Assembly (NCBI GenBank): GCA_005881575.1
Contig: VBCA01000002.1
Location: 86,078 to 150,077, forward strand
Reading direction: 5' to 3'
Length of the DNA stretch: 64,000 nt
Origin: Betaproteobacteria bacterium
GTDB taxonomy: Bacteria > Pseudomonadota > Gammaproteobacteria > Burkholderiales > SG8-39
Each line of letters begins with the position of its first letter. The first letter of the stretch is position 1. A program made the position numbers and the translations under genes. The notes beneath the pieces were generated by a model. The model saw nothing but the letters and a program-made list of their open reading frames with translations, did not search any database and was not told the DNA's origin. Shown piece after piece: positions 33,693-43,345 of this stretch.

Positions 33693-34853
33693 ATGCCGGT
33701 CCGCGAGCACGACCTGGGCGAAGTACGCGATGCCGTCGCGAAACTCTGCGCTACCTTCCCGATGGACTACTGGCGCGCGACGGACCGCGAGCGGCGCTAT
33801 CCCGCCGAATTCGTGCGCGCGCTCACCGAGGCGGGCTGGCTCTCGTGCCTGATCCCCGAGGAATACGGCGGCGCGGGCCTCCCGCTCGCCGCGGCCGCGG
33901 CGATTCTCGAGGAAATCCAGAAGAGCGGCGCGAACGGCGCCGCTTGCCACGCGCAGATATACACGATGGGGACGGTGCTGCGGCATTGCAACGAGGCCCA
34001 GAAGAGGAAATACCTGCCGGAAATCGCGAAAGGCGAGCTGCGCCTGCAGGCTTTCGGCATCACCGAGCCCTCGGCCGGCACCGACACCTCCTCGATCCGC
34101 ACCGCCGCGGTGAGGAAAGGCGACCGTTACATCGTCAACGGCCAGAAAGTCTGGACCTCGCGCGCCGAGCACTCCGACCTTATGCTGCTCCTCGCGCGCA
34201 CCACGCCGCGCGAGGCGGTGCAGAAGAAGACCGAAGGCCTGTCTGTTTTCATTGTGGACATGAAGGCGGCGCTGAATAAGGGGTTGTCGATCCGCCCGAT
34301 CCGCACCATGATCAACCACGCCACCACCGAGATCTTCATCGACAACCTCGAAGTGCCCGCGGAAAACCTCGTCGGCGAGGAAGGCAACGGCTTTCGCTAC
34401 GTTCTCGACGGCATGAACGCCGAGCGCATCCTGATCGGAGCCGAGTGCATCGGCGACGCGAGATGGTTCCTCGCCAAGGCGACCGCGTACGCGAACGAGC
34501 GCAAGGTGTTCGGCCGGCCGATCGGCCAGAACCAGGGCGTGCAGTTTCCGATCGCGCGCGCCTATATGGCGACCGAGGCCGCGGCGCTCATGGTCGAGCG
34601 CGCAGCCGCGCTCTACGATGCCGGCAGGCCCTGCGGCCCCGAGGCCAACATGGCGAAGCAGCTCGCCGCCGAGGCCTCGTGGCAGGCGGGCGACATGTGC
34701 CTGCAGACCCACGGCGGCTTCGGCTTCGCCGAGGAATACGACATCGAGCGCAAGTTCCGCGAGACGCGCCTCTACCAGATCGCGCCGATCTCGACCAATC
34801 TGGTGCTCTGCTACATCGCCGAGCACGTGCTGCACCTGCCGCGATCCTATTAG
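33693..34853 (+). CDS. Acyl-CoA dehydrogenase
   Basis: LIPEEYGGAGLPL, FGITEPSAGTDTSSIRTAAVRKGDRYIVNGQKVWTSRAEHSDLMLLLART, LQTHGGFGFAEEYDIERKFRETRLYQIAPIS. Confidence 0.95.
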   Translation: MPVREHDLGEVRDAVAKLCATFPMDYWRATDRERRYPAEFVRALTEAGWLSCLIPEEYGGAGLPLAAAAAILEEIQKSGANGAACHAQIYTMGTVLRHCNEAQKRKYLPEIAKGELRLQAFGITEPSAGTDTSSIRTAAVRKGDRYIVNGQKVWTSRAEHSDLMLLLARTTPREAVQKKTEGLSVFIVDMKAALNKGLSIRPIRTMINHATTEIFIDNLEVPAENLVGEEGNGFRYVLDGMNAERILIGAECIGDARWFLAKATAYANERKVFGRPIGQNQGVQFPIARAYMATEAAALMVERAAALYDAGRPCGPEANMAKQLAAEASWQAGDMCLQTHGGFGFAEEYDIERKFRETRLYQIAPISTNLVLCYIAEHVLHLPRSY

Positions 34854-34890
34854 AGCCGCAGCGGCGCGGCGACGCTTCGAGGAGATGGAG

Positions 34891-35859
34891 ATGCTCAAGA
34901 CATTCCTGTGCGCGGTCTGCGCGCTCGTTTTCGTCGCGGCCGCATCGCAGAGTCCGGCGCAGGACTTCCCGACCCGCGCGGTCCGCATGCTCGTGCCGAA
35001 CGCGCCCGGCAGCTCGATCGACACGATGAGCCGCATCGTCGCAGCGAAGCTCGGCGACGCGCTCGGCCAATCGGTGTTCGTCGAGAACCGCGACGGCGCC
35101 GGCGGCCTGATCGGCGTGGAAGCCGGAAAGAGCGCGAAGCCCGACGGCTACACGCTCATCTGCGCGTCGAACGGCTCGATGCTGATCGCGCCGCTTCTTA
35201 AGAAAAACCCCCCCTACGACGCGGTGAAGGACTTCGAGCACATCGGGAGCTTCGCCGTCACGCCCAACGTGCTCATCGTAAACCCCGAGCTGCCGGTGAA
35301 GAGCGTGAAGGAGCTGATCGACTACGCCAGGGCGAACCGCGCGACCATCAACATGGCCTCGGCGGGCGTGGGCTCGCAGAGCCACCTCTCCGGGGTGCTG
35401 CTGATGACGATGGCGAACTTCGAATCGCTCGTCGTGCCGCACAAGGGCGGCGGGCCTTCGGTGAATTCCGTGGTCGCCGGCCAGACGCACTGGACTTTCA
35501 CGCCGGCGCCTGCGGTGATGCCCTTCGTGAAGAACGGGCGGCTGCGCGCGATCGGGCAGAGCCTGCCGCGGCGCTCGGCGATGCTCGGCGACATTGCGCC
35601 GGTCGCCGATACCGTCGCGGGCTACGACTTCAGCGGCTGGGCGGGCCTCGTCGCGCCCAAGGGCACGCCGCAGGCCGTCATCGAGAAGCTGCACGCCGCC
35701 CTCATGAAGACGCTCGATCTCGCAGAGGTGAAAGACGGCCTCGCGAAGCAGGGCGCCGAGGCGTTCACGGGCTCGCCTGAGGATTTCCGCAAGTTCCTCG
35801 CCCAGGACCAGGCGAACACGGTGAAGGTCATCCAGGCGGCCAAGCTTCAGGCGGACTAG
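34891..35859 (+). CDS. Bug/TctC family tripartite tricarboxylate transporter substrate-binding protein
   Basis: Signal peptide ...QDFPTRAVRMLVPNAPGSSIDTMSRIVAAKLGDALGQSVFVENRDGAGGLIG. Confidence 0.95.
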   Translation: MLKTFLCAVCALVFVAAASQSPAQDFPTRAVRMLVPNAPGSSIDTMSRIVAAKLGDALGQSVFVENRDGAGGLIGVEAGKSAKPDGYTLICASNGSMLIAPLLKKNPPYDAVKDFEHIGSFAVTPNVLIVNPELPVKSVKELIDYARANRATINMASAGVGSQSHLSGVLLMTMANFESLVVPHKGGGPSVNSVVAGQTHWTFTPAPAVMPFVKNGRLRAIGQSLPRRSAMLGDIAPVADTVAGYDFSGWAGLVAPKGTPQAVIEKLHAALMKTLDLAEVKDGLAKQGAEAFTGSPEDFRKFLAQDQANTVKVIQAAKLQAD

Positions 35860-35880
35860 CGCGCTTTTAGCGCCGCCGCG

Positions 35881-37203
35881 TCAGCGTCTAAGCGTCGCGC
35901 CCATCAGGTGGTCGGGCAGCCAGGTCGCGATCTCGGGAAAGACGCATAGGACCACGATCGCGAGGAACATGCACAGCACGTAGGGAATCGTCCCCCACAT
36001 GATGCGCGTGACCGGCACGTCGGGCGCGATCGAGCTGACGATGTAGATGTTGAGGCCCACCGGCGGGTGGATCAGGCCGATCTCCATGTTGATGGTGAGG
36101 ATCACGCCGAACCACACCGGGTCGAAGCCGGCGGCCGTGATGATGGGATAGAGGATGGGCGCAGTCATTAGGATGATCGCCGCCGGCGGAATGAAGAAGC
36201 CGCACACCAGCAGGAACAGGTTGATCATCGCCATCAGCACCCAGCGGTTGAAGTGCGCATCGGCGATCGCCTGCGCGAGCGTCTGGGTGAGATAGAGCGA
36301 AGTGAGCATGTAGCCGAAGAGCACGGCCGCCGCGATGATCATCAGGATCATCACCGACTCGCGCGTCGTGTCGCGCAGGATCGCCCACCAGTCCTTCGCG
36401 CTCCACATCCGGTAGATGATCACGGCCAACACCACGCACAGCGCCGCGCCCACGCCGGCGGCCTCCGAGGGCGTCGCGATGCCCCCGTAGAGCACGTACA
36501 TGACGCCGACGATGATCGCGAGAAACGGCGCGATCTTCGGGATCGACTGGAATTTTTCGCGCCACGAGTAGCGGAAATCGACCGCATGCGACCGGAACCC
36601 GCGCTTCCAGATGATGAACAGCGTCCACAACATGAAAAAGCCGGTCAGCAGGATCCCCGGCATCACCCCGGCGAGGAACAGGCGCCCGATCGAAGTCTCG
36701 GTGGCGATGCCGTAGAGGATGAAGGTGATCGAGGGCGGGATCAGGATGCCGAGCGTGCCGCCCGCGCAGATCGATCCGGTCGCGACGTCGTCCGGGTAGC
36801 CGCGCCTGCGCATCTCGGGAATGCCCATCTTGCCGATCGCGGCGCAGCACGCGGGGGAGGACCCGGTGAGCGCGGCGAACAGCGCGCACGCCCCGAGGTT
36901 GGAGATCACGAGGCCTCCCGGGAGGCGGTAGAGCCAGCGGTCGAGCGCCTCATAGAGATCCTTGCCCGCGGGCGAAGAGCCGATCGCAGCGCCCATCATC
37001 ACGAACATCGGGATCGAGACCAGCGTGAAGTCGTTCAGGCCCGCGTAGAAGGTTTCCGCGACGACGTGCAGCGCGCCGAATCCCTGGAAGATCATGATGA
37101 AGACGATCGAGATTGCGCCGAGACCGAAGGCGACCGGCGTGCCCGAGAGGAGCATCGCGAGCGTGACGATCAGCACCATGAGTCCCTGGGTGGTGGGGCT
37201 CAC
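35881..37203 (-). CDS. TRAP transporter large permease (DctM family)
   Basis: ALLCAL-type TRAP permease: SPACCAAIGKMGIPEMRRRGYPDDVATGSICAGGTLGILIPPSITFILYGIATETSIGRLFLAG. Confidence 0.95.
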   Translation of the reverse strand: MSPTTQGLMVLIVTLAMLLSGTPVAFGLGAISIVFIMIFQGFGALHVVAETFYAGLNDFTLVSIPMFVMMGAAIGSSPAGKDLYEALDRWLYRLPGGLVISNLGACALFAALTGSSPACCAAIGKMGIPEMRRRGYPDDVATGSICAGGTLGILIPPSITFILYGIATETSIGRLFLAGVMPGILLTGFFMLWTLFIIWKRGFRSHAVDFRYSWREKFQSIPKIAPFLAIIVGVMYVLYGGIATPSEAAGVGAALCVVLAVIIYRMWSAKDWWAILRDTTRESVMILMIIAAAVLFGYMLTSLYLTQTLAQAIADAHFNRWVLMAMINLFLLVCGFFIPPAAIILMTAPILYPIITAAGFDPVWFGVILTINMEIGLIHPPVGLNIYIVSSIAPDVPVTRIMWGTIPYVLCMFLAIVVLCVFPEIATWLPDHLMGATLRR

Positions 37204-37718
37204 GCTTCACGTTCCTTGGTGATGCCAAAGGGCGGCTCACGCCCGGCGACGAGGTTGTAGATGTCGGCGACGTATTGCAGGGACAAAAGGCCGAGGCCGA
37301 TCGGCATCGAGGAGTACGGGATCCAAAGGCGCGCTCGCCACATGGTGTCGGAGACCCAGTGTTGGTCCCACGCCTCCTTCCAGAAATTGAAAGTGAGCAC
37401 CGCAAGCGTCACGGCGAACGCAAGCGAAATCGCGGCGGCAAACAGCGCGAGCCAGAAGCGCGCACGCGGGCCGAGGTAGTGGGGCAGCACATCGACGTTG
37501 ACGTGGCCGCGCGTCATCAGCACGAACGGGCTGCCGACGAAAGTCGCCGCGATCAGGCAATAGGTGGTGAAGTCGGTCTGCCAGATGGTGTTCTGGTTGA
37601 GCACGTAGCGCACGAACACCATGTGGCAGACGACCAGCACGCCGAGCGCGATCAGCGCGGCGGCAAAGTAGCCGCACAGCTGCGAGACCCGCCTGACGAC
37701 CCGGACGAAGCTATCCAT
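37200..37718 (-). CDS. TRAP transporter small permease (DctQ family)
   Basis: MDSFVRVVRRVSQLCGYFAAALIALGVLVVCHMVFVRYVLNQNTIWQTDFTTYCL; 4-bp overlap with DctM. Confidence 0.9.
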   Translation of the reverse strand: MDSFVRVVRRVSQLCGYFAAALIALGVLVVCHMVFVRYVLNQNTIWQTDFTTYCLIAATFVGSPFVLMTRGHVNVDVLPHYLGPRARFWLALFAAAISLAFAVTLAVLTFNFWKEAWDQHWVSDTMWRARLWIPYSSMPIGLGLLSLQYVADIYNLVAGREPPFGITKEREA

Positions 37719-37755
37719 GGGACGGGTGCGCATCGTGATGTCGGGACGATAAACA

Positions 37756-37777
37756 AAGGGCGGCTCGCGCCGCCCTT
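37756..37777 (-). terminator. Hairpin between TRAP receptor and small permease genes
   Basis: AAGGGCGGC/GCCGCCCTT 9-bp stem, on - strand followed by TGTTTATC. Confidence 0.7.
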
Positions 37778-37796
37778 CGACGTGCAAGGTGCTGTG

Positions 37797-38798
37797 CTAT
37801 TTGACGCTCAGCGCCGCGTCGATGAGCTGCTGGCCGTCCGGAACTTCCTTGGCGAACTCCGCGTACGAGCTTTGCCGGGCCACTTTGAGCCACTGGTCGT
37901 ATTCGGCCGGCGTCAGCGTGACCACCTCGACCTTGTGCTCCTTGAAGGTCTTGACCATCTCGTCGTCCAGTCCCTTCGCCTCCTTGGCGAAATACGCTTC
38001 GGACTTCTTGCCCGCCTTGAGGAGCGCGTCCTGCTGGACCTTGTTGAGGCGCGAGAAGCTCTTCTTCGACATCAGCACCGGCTCGTACATGAACCACAGC
38101 GCGTTGTCCCCGGGCGCCGTGAGGCATTTCACCTGCTCGTAGATGCGGAAGGAGACGAAGCTGCCCGAGCTGGTATCGGTCGCATCGGCGACGCCGGTCT
38201 GCAGGGCGTTGTAGACCTCGTTCGAAGGTATCGAAACGATCGAGGCGCCCGCGGACTGCCACATCGCGGCGAAAGTCGGGCCGGCGGAGCGCACTTTCAG
38301 GCCCCTGATGTCGGCGGGCGTGCGGATGCAGGCCTTTTTCGACGCGATCGCGCCCGCAAGCCAGGCGTCCGCGAGCACGATCACCCCGGCCTTGTCGATC
38401 TTGGTTTTGATCTCCTTCATGAACCCGGAATTGTTCACGCGCGCCGCGCGCTCGTGGCTGCGCACCAGGCCGGGCATCAGCGTCGCGCCGAAGGCGCGCA
38501 CCTTGCCGCTCGCGTAGTCGAGCGGGAAAGACGAAATGTCCAGTTGCCCGTTCACCAGCGCGTTCCACTGCTCGTTCGGCTTGAACAACGACGCTCCGGG
38601 GTATACCTGCACGTCGAGGTCGACGCCCGCCGCCTTGGTGTCGCGCGCGATGATCTGCACCATCTCGTCGCGCACGTCTCCCTTGCCGCCGGGAAACTGG
38701 TGCGAGGCGCGCAACACCACGGGCGCGGCGAGAGCCGAGCCGGCGATCAAACCACCCGCAAGCGCCAGGGCAATACCATCACGCCTGAAATTCGTCAT
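37797..38798 (-). CDS. TRAP transporter substrate-binding protein (DctP family)
   Basis: MTNFRRDGIALALAGGLIAGSALAAPVVLRASHQFPGGKGDVRDEMVQII...; GLKVRSAGPTFAAMWQSAGAS. Confidence 0.93.
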   Translation of the reverse strand: MTNFRRDGIALALAGGLIAGSALAAPVVLRASHQFPGGKGDVRDEMVQIIARDTKAAGVDLDVQVYPGASLFKPNEQWNALVNGQLDISSFPLDYASGKVRAFGATLMPGLVRSHERAARVNNSGFMKEIKTKIDKAGVIVLADAWLAGAIASKKACIRTPADIRGLKVRSAGPTFAAMWQSAGASIVSIPSNEVYNALQTGVADATDTSSGSFVSFRIYEQVKCLTAPGDNALWFMYEPVLMSKKSFSRLNKVQQDALLKAGKKSEAYFAKEAKGLDDEMVKTFKEHKVEVVTLTPAEYDQWLKVARQSSYAEFAKEVPDGQQLIDAALSVK

Positions 38799-38857
38799 GG
38801 ATCCTCCTCCAGATTGCTCGATCAAAAACGCGGGAAACGCCCCGGGCCCCGCCCCGA

Positions 38858-39682
38858 TCATTCGCCCATGGGCGCGCGGATTTCCGCGGTGACTCTCAGT
38901 TCGCTTTTCACGCCCGTGACGCCGTGGACCGAGGTCACGACGCGCGTGGCGTTTTTCCACTCCTCGCGCGTATGAACGATCCCGCGCAGGCGCACCCTGC
39001 CGCCCTCCGAGTCGACGCCGAAGGTGAGGCCGCGCGTCGACGGATCGGCGCGCAGCGCCGCCTTGATGCTCGCCTGCAGCGCGAGATCGGAAAGCGCACG
39101 GTGGGACTCTTCGGTTTCGATGAAGTCGGGTTTCCTGGACAGCTGGATGATTTCCTCCGCGCACTGCTCGACGCTCATGCGCTCGGTGTTGAGCGACAGG
39201 TCGTAGCCCTCCGGGTCCTGCCAGTCGATGTCGAAGTGGCGCCTGGCGATCGCGCCCTGCGCCTCGTCGCTGTTGCGGATCTCGGTCGCGACCGCGTCGC
39301 GGTCGTTCGTATCGAGACGACGCATCATGCGCTGCACGCGCAGCTCGAAAGGCGCGCAAATACGCACGCGGACCGCGTGCTTCACCGGCCGCAGTAAGTG
39401 GGCGGCGCCCCAGCCGCGCATCACCGCGCCCTTGCTCGCGACCTGCAGCATCTCGTCGGCGGTGTAGATGGAAAGGCTGGTCTTGTCGGCGGTGAGCCGC
39501 TCGAACAGGTTGGCTTTCCCGCCCAAAAGCCGGATGACGTGGCTCTTCCTCAAGCGCATCTTGTCAGCGAGGTTGTTGATCATCTCGTGGTAGACCACCG
39601 GCACCTGGAGCTCGGATTCGAGGATTCGGGCGACATCCATGCCGAGGGAACCCATTTCGCGCGTCATTGCGACCAGCGGCAT
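38858..39682 (-). CDS. Cytidylate kinase-like protein fused to C-terminal BON domain
   Basis: MPLVAMTREMGSLGMDVARILESELQVPVVYHEMI... kinase-like half; C-terminal ALQASIKAALRADPSTRGLTFGVDSEGGRVRLRGIVHTREEWKNATRVVTSVHGVTGVKSELRV BON-like. Confidence 0.85.
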   Translation of the reverse strand: MPLVAMTREMGSLGMDVARILESELQVPVVYHEMINNLADKMRLRKSHVIRLLGGKANLFERLTADKTSLSIYTADEMLQVASKGAVMRGWGAAHLLRPVKHAVRVRICAPFELRVQRMMRRLDTNDRDAVATEIRNSDEAQGAIARRHFDIDWQDPEGYDLSLNTERMSVEQCAEEIIQLSRKPDFIETEESHRALSDLALQASIKAALRADPSTRGLTFGVDSEGGRVRLRGIVHTREEWKNATRVVTSVHGVTGVKSELRVTAEIRAPMGE

Positions 39683-39749
39683 AAGACCTCTATTGCCTAC
39701 TCCCAGTTTCGAGCCCGACAGTTTAGACGGTGAACCCGGGGAACCGCAA

Positions 39750-39763
39750 TTGATCTAGGTCAG
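39750..39763. promoter_or_regulatory. Candidate FNR/Anr-type box
   Basis: TTGATctagGTCAG, near-palindrome matching TTGAT-N4-ATCAA except for two positions; about 70 bp upstream of the 39682 start. Confidence 0.5.
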
Positions 39764-39837
39764 CTCGCGGACCGCCCGCAAACGGCCCTGATTCCGTGGA
39801 GTTTACGGCACACGCCCGCAGGAAGCCCCGCGGGCTC

Positions 39838-40626
39838 TCATTTCTTCTCGCCTTCGAGAAGCAGCCCGATCAGCGATACGAGCTCTTTTTCCTTCTTGGC
39901 GAAAAAGTGATCGGTCGCGAACACCATGGTCTGGCTCGAGCCGCGCATGCGCTTGAGCGCTGCGGCGCGCTTCGGCGCGCCTTGCAGCACGGCGTCGTAG
40001 TCGTTTTCCGCGTAGACGTCGAAAATCGGAAACTTTACTCGCTTGATCGGCGCGAACTCCCCGCTCGAGATGGAAAGCGAGATCCAGCCCGCGAGCGGAA
40101 CCAGCGGATGCGCACCGACGTAGTGGTTCGCCATGCGCGAGCCCATGCTGTGCGAGAGCAGCACGATCCTCTCGTAGCGCTTGCGCTTCAGGTAGGTCAT
40201 CGCCGCAGCAAAGCGAGCGTCGGCTTCCCAGAAGAGCACCGGATAGCGCGCCGGCGGCGCTTCCGCGGAGAGGATCGGCATCTGGATCGAAAGCGTGGTA
40301 TAGCCCGCGTCGGCGAGCCGCGTGCGCAGCTCGCCGATCAGGCCGTAGTCGGGATGCACGCCCAGCCCGTGCGCGAGGATGATCGCGCCCTTCGCGTTCT
40401 TCACCTCGGTGTAGATGCCGAGGAATTTCTCGGTGCGCGGCGCTTCGAGCCACACCGGCTCGCCCGAGACGAGCTGCGGAACGATCTCGTCGGCCCAGCG
40501 CTTCTCGCGCGCGTAATCGGAGGGCTGCTGCTGCGCGATAGCGAAAAGCGGCGCGAACATCGCGGCGGCGCAGATCGTCTTCCAGCGAAGAACCCGCATC
40601 CCGAGCTCCGTGAAACCCCCCGTCAT
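39838..40626 (-). CDS. DUF3530-like alpha/beta hydrolase family protein
   Basis: GAIILAHGLGVHPDYGLIGELRTRLADAGYTTLSIQMPIL, IVLLSHSMGSRMANHYV; signal peptide. Confidence 0.8.
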   Translation of the reverse strand: MTGGFTELGMRVLRWKTICAAAMFAPLFAIAQQQPSDYAREKRWADEIVPQLVSGEPVWLEAPRTEKFLGIYTEVKNAKGAIILAHGLGVHPDYGLIGELRTRLADAGYTTLSIQMPILSAEAPPARYPVLFWEADARFAAAMTYLKRKRYERIVLLSHSMGSRMANHYVGAHPLVPLAGWISLSISSGEFAPIKRVKFPIFDVYAENDYDAVLQGAPKRAAALKRMRGSSQTMVFATDHFFAKKEKELVSLIGLLLEGEKK

Positions 40627-40694
40627 TGTAGCGTTCCGCGTCGCCCATACGGGGCTTTCGGATAAAATACCGCGTCTCCAACGGCCGGAAAATC

Positions 40695-41918
40695 ATGGCG
40701 GGACCGCTTTCGCACATCCGCGTCCTCGATCTTTCGCGCGTGCTCGCCGGCCCCTGGGCGGGGCAGAACCTCGCCGATCTCGGCGCCGAAGTGATCAAGG
40801 TCGAGCGTCCGGGCTCGGGCGACGACTCGCGCGCCTTCGGCCCGCCCTGGCTGAAGGACAAGGACGGGCGCGATACCCAGGACTCGGCCTACTACACCTC
40901 GGCCAACCGCGGCAAGAAATCGATCACGATCAACATCGGGAAGCCCGAAGGCCAGAAGCTGGTGCGCGAGCTCGCCCGGATTTCCGACGTGCTCGTCGAG
41001 AACTACAAGTTCGGCGATCTCGCGCGCTACCGCCTCGCCTACGAGGACATCAGGAAAATCAACCCGCGCCTCGTCTACTGCTCGGTCACGGGCTTCGGCC
41101 AGAGCGGGCCCTACCGCGAGCGCCCCGGCTACGACTTCATGATCCAGGGCATGGGCGGCATGATGAGCGTCACCGGCGAACCCGACGATGCGCCGGGCGG
41201 CGGGCCGCAGCGCGCGGGAGTTCCGGTCGCCGACATCATCACCGGCATGTACGCGTCGATCGCGATCTGCGCGGCGCTCGCGCACCGCGAGAAGAGCGGG
41301 GTCGGGCAGCACCTCGATCTTGCGCTCCTCGACTCGCAGATCGCGCTCCTCGCCTACCAGAACAGCAACTACTTCGCCACCGGCTCACCGCCCAAGCGGA
41401 TCGGCAACTTGCACCCGAACATCGTCCCCTATCAGCCCTTCCGGACTCAGGACGGGCGCGTGATCCTCGCCTGCGGCAACGACAATCTCTACTGCAAATT
41501 CTGCGAGGCGGTGGGACGGCCCGAGCTCGCCGCCGATGCGCGCTTCGCCACGAACGGTAAGCGCGTGGAGAACCGCGCCGAGATGACGCGCCTCTTGCAG
41601 GCGATTTTTCTGACTAAAACCACGCGCGCATGGGTCGAGCTGCTCGACGCGGCGGGCGTGCCGAACGGGCCGATCAACGACGTCGCCCAGGTGTTCCGGG
41701 AACCGCAGGTCAAGGCGCGCGGGGTGAAAATCGAGCTCGAGCATCCGGTCGCCGGGAAGATGCCGCTCGTGGCGAGCCCGATGCGCTTCTCCGGGACGCC
41801 GCTCGAGTACGAGCTCGCCCCGCCGGTCCTCGGGCAGCACACCGACGAGATCCTGCGCGAGGTGCTGCGCTTGAGCGACGGCGAGATCGCCAGGCTGCGC
41901 GCCGATGGCGTAATCTAG
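40695..41918 (+). CDS. CaiB/BaiF CoA-transferase
   Basis: IRVLDLSRVLAGPWAGQNLADLGAEVIKVERPGSGDDSRAFGPPW, NRGKKSITINI, DVLVENYKFGDLARY. Confidence 0.96.
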   Translation: MAGPLSHIRVLDLSRVLAGPWAGQNLADLGAEVIKVERPGSGDDSRAFGPPWLKDKDGRDTQDSAYYTSANRGKKSITINIGKPEGQKLVRELARISDVLVENYKFGDLARYRLAYEDIRKINPRLVYCSVTGFGQSGPYRERPGYDFMIQGMGGMMSVTGEPDDAPGGGPQRAGVPVADIITGMYASIAICAALAHREKSGVGQHLDLALLDSQIALLAYQNSNYFATGSPPKRIGNLHPNIVPYQPFRTQDGRVILACGNDNLYCKFCEAVGRPELAADARFATNGKRVENRAEMTRLLQAIFLTKTTRAWVELLDAAGVPNGPINDVAQVFREPQVKARGVKIELEHPVAGKMPLVASPMRFSGTPLEYELAPPVLGQHTDEILREVLRLSDGEIARLRADGVI

Positions 41919-41944
41919 GCGCGCGCTGCAAGTTCGTGGCACAT

Positions 41945-42051
41945 CCCCTCCTCTCTTGAGGAGGGGTGGCGCGAAGCACCGGGGTGGTTGGGCGTTCGCT
42001 AGCGAGACCACCCCGCCGGCTACGCCGGCACCCCTCCTCGGAGAGGAGGGG
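41945..42051. repeat. Dispersed palindromic repeat, full-length ~107-bp copy
   Basis: CCCCTCCTCTCTTGAGGAGGGGTGGCGCGAAGCACCGGGGTGGT...ACCACCCCGCCGGCTACGCCGGCACCCCTCCTCGGAGAGGAGGGG. Confidence 0.95.
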
Positions 42052-42067
42052 AAAAAACGGAGGAACG

Positions 42068-42610
42068 ATGGCCGCACCCGGCAACATGCGTTCCGCGATC
42101 GTCACGGCCGCCGTGATGATCGCGGGCTCGCTCGCCTGGATCGCCGGGATCTGGCTGTCGGGGCTCGAGGGCTCGCGCGGATTTTTCGGCGCGGGTCCGC
42201 TGATCGCCGACGCCAACCTGATTCTCGAAATCTTCCTCGTCGCGGGGATCACCTACGGGTTTCTGCTCGCGCGGCGCGGCAACATCGAGGCGCACCAGAT
42301 CAACCAGACGACCTGGGTCGTCCTCAACCTCGGCCTGATCGCGCTCGTCATGGCGGGTTCATTGGAAGACGTAAAGTTCGCAAAGGCCGCGGCGCTCGCC
42401 GACTGGCGCATCGCCGTGACCTGGCTGCACGCCGCGCTTGGAACGCTCACCGCGCTCGCGGGTCTGTGGATCGTGCTGCAGATGAACAACGTCCTGCCGC
42501 GCGGCCTGCACGTAGCCGCGTGGAAAAACCTGATGCGCGCGGCCTTCGCCGGGTACTGGGCGACTGGGCTGCTCGGCTTTCTCACCTACTACTTCTGGTA
42601 CATCGCATGA
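42068..42610 (+). CDS. Integral membrane protein, unknown (DUF420-like size and topology)
   Basis: Multiple TM segments; coupled by ATGA overlap to downstream methyltransferase. Confidence 0.75.
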   Translation: MAAPGNMRSAIVTAAVMIAGSLAWIAGIWLSGLEGSRGFFGAGPLIADANLILEIFLVAGITYGFLLARRGNIEAHQINQTTWVVLNLGLIALVMAGSLEDVKFAKAAALADWRIAVTWLHAALGTLTALAGLWIVLQMNNVLPRGLHVAAWKNLMRAAFAGYWATGLLGFLTYYFWYIA

Positions 42611-43290
42611 GACGATTCGCAGCGATACTTCTCGCCGCGCTCGCCGCCCTGTGGCCGGCGCTCGCCGCCGCGCAGCACGGCGCCAAGCCGGAAATCAACT
42701 CGCCTTTCCTCGTCAACCCCGACGTCGCGCGCTGGAAGAAGGGTTTCGAGAACGAGGACCGCGAGGTCTACCGCAAGCGCAACGAGATACTCGCCGCGAC
42801 CGGCGTGAAGGCGGGAATGGCGGTCGCCGATGTCGGCGCCGGGACCGGCCTCTTCACCATGCTCTTCGCGCGCGCGGTAAGCCCTGGCGGGCGCGTCTAC
42901 GCGGTGGACATCTCGCGGGCCTTCATCGAGTACATCGGCGAGCGCGCCAAGGCCGAAGGGCTGGACAACGTCACGGCCATCCTCACGAAGGGCACCGACA
43001 CCGAGCTGCCCGAGGCCTCGGTCGACCTCGTGTACACCTGCGACACTTACCACCATTTCGAGCATCCGGGCGAGACCCTGCTATCGATCAAGAGGGCGCT
43101 CAAGCCCGGCGGCCGCATGGTCGTGATCGATTTCGAGAAGATCCCGGGCGAGACGCACCAGCAGCGCATCGATCACACCCGCGCGGACAAGCAGACCGCG
43201 ATCCGGGAGATCGAGGCCGCCGGCTTCCGCTTCGTCGAGGAGAAGAAGCTGATGCGCGAGAACTACTTCCTCGTGTTTCAGCGGCCTTGA
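42607..43290 (+). CDS. Class I SAM methyltransferase with N-terminal signal peptide
   Basis: MRRFAAILLAALAALWPALAAAQ leader; VADVGAGTGLFTMLFARAVSPGGRVYAVDIS motif I. Confidence 0.9.
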   Translation: MRRFAAILLAALAALWPALAAAQHGAKPEINSPFLVNPDVARWKKGFENEDREVYRKRNEILAATGVKAGMAVADVGAGTGLFTMLFARAVSPGGRVYAVDISRAFIEYIGERAKAEGLDNVTAILTKGTDTELPEASVDLVYTCDTYHHFEHPGETLLSIKRALKPGGRMVVIDFEKIPGETHQQRIDHTRADKQTAIREIEAAGFRFVEEKKLMRENYFLVFQRP

Positions 43291-43293
43291 CCG

Positions 43294-43339
43294 ACCACCC
43301 CGCCGGTTTCGCCGGCACCCCTCCTCATTCGAGGAGGGG
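43294..43339. repeat. Dispersed palindromic repeat, half copy between convergent genes
   Basis: ACCACCCCGCCGGTTTCGCCGGCACCCCTCCTCATTCGAGGAGGGG. Confidence 0.9.
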
Positions 43340-43345
43340 AAGGCG

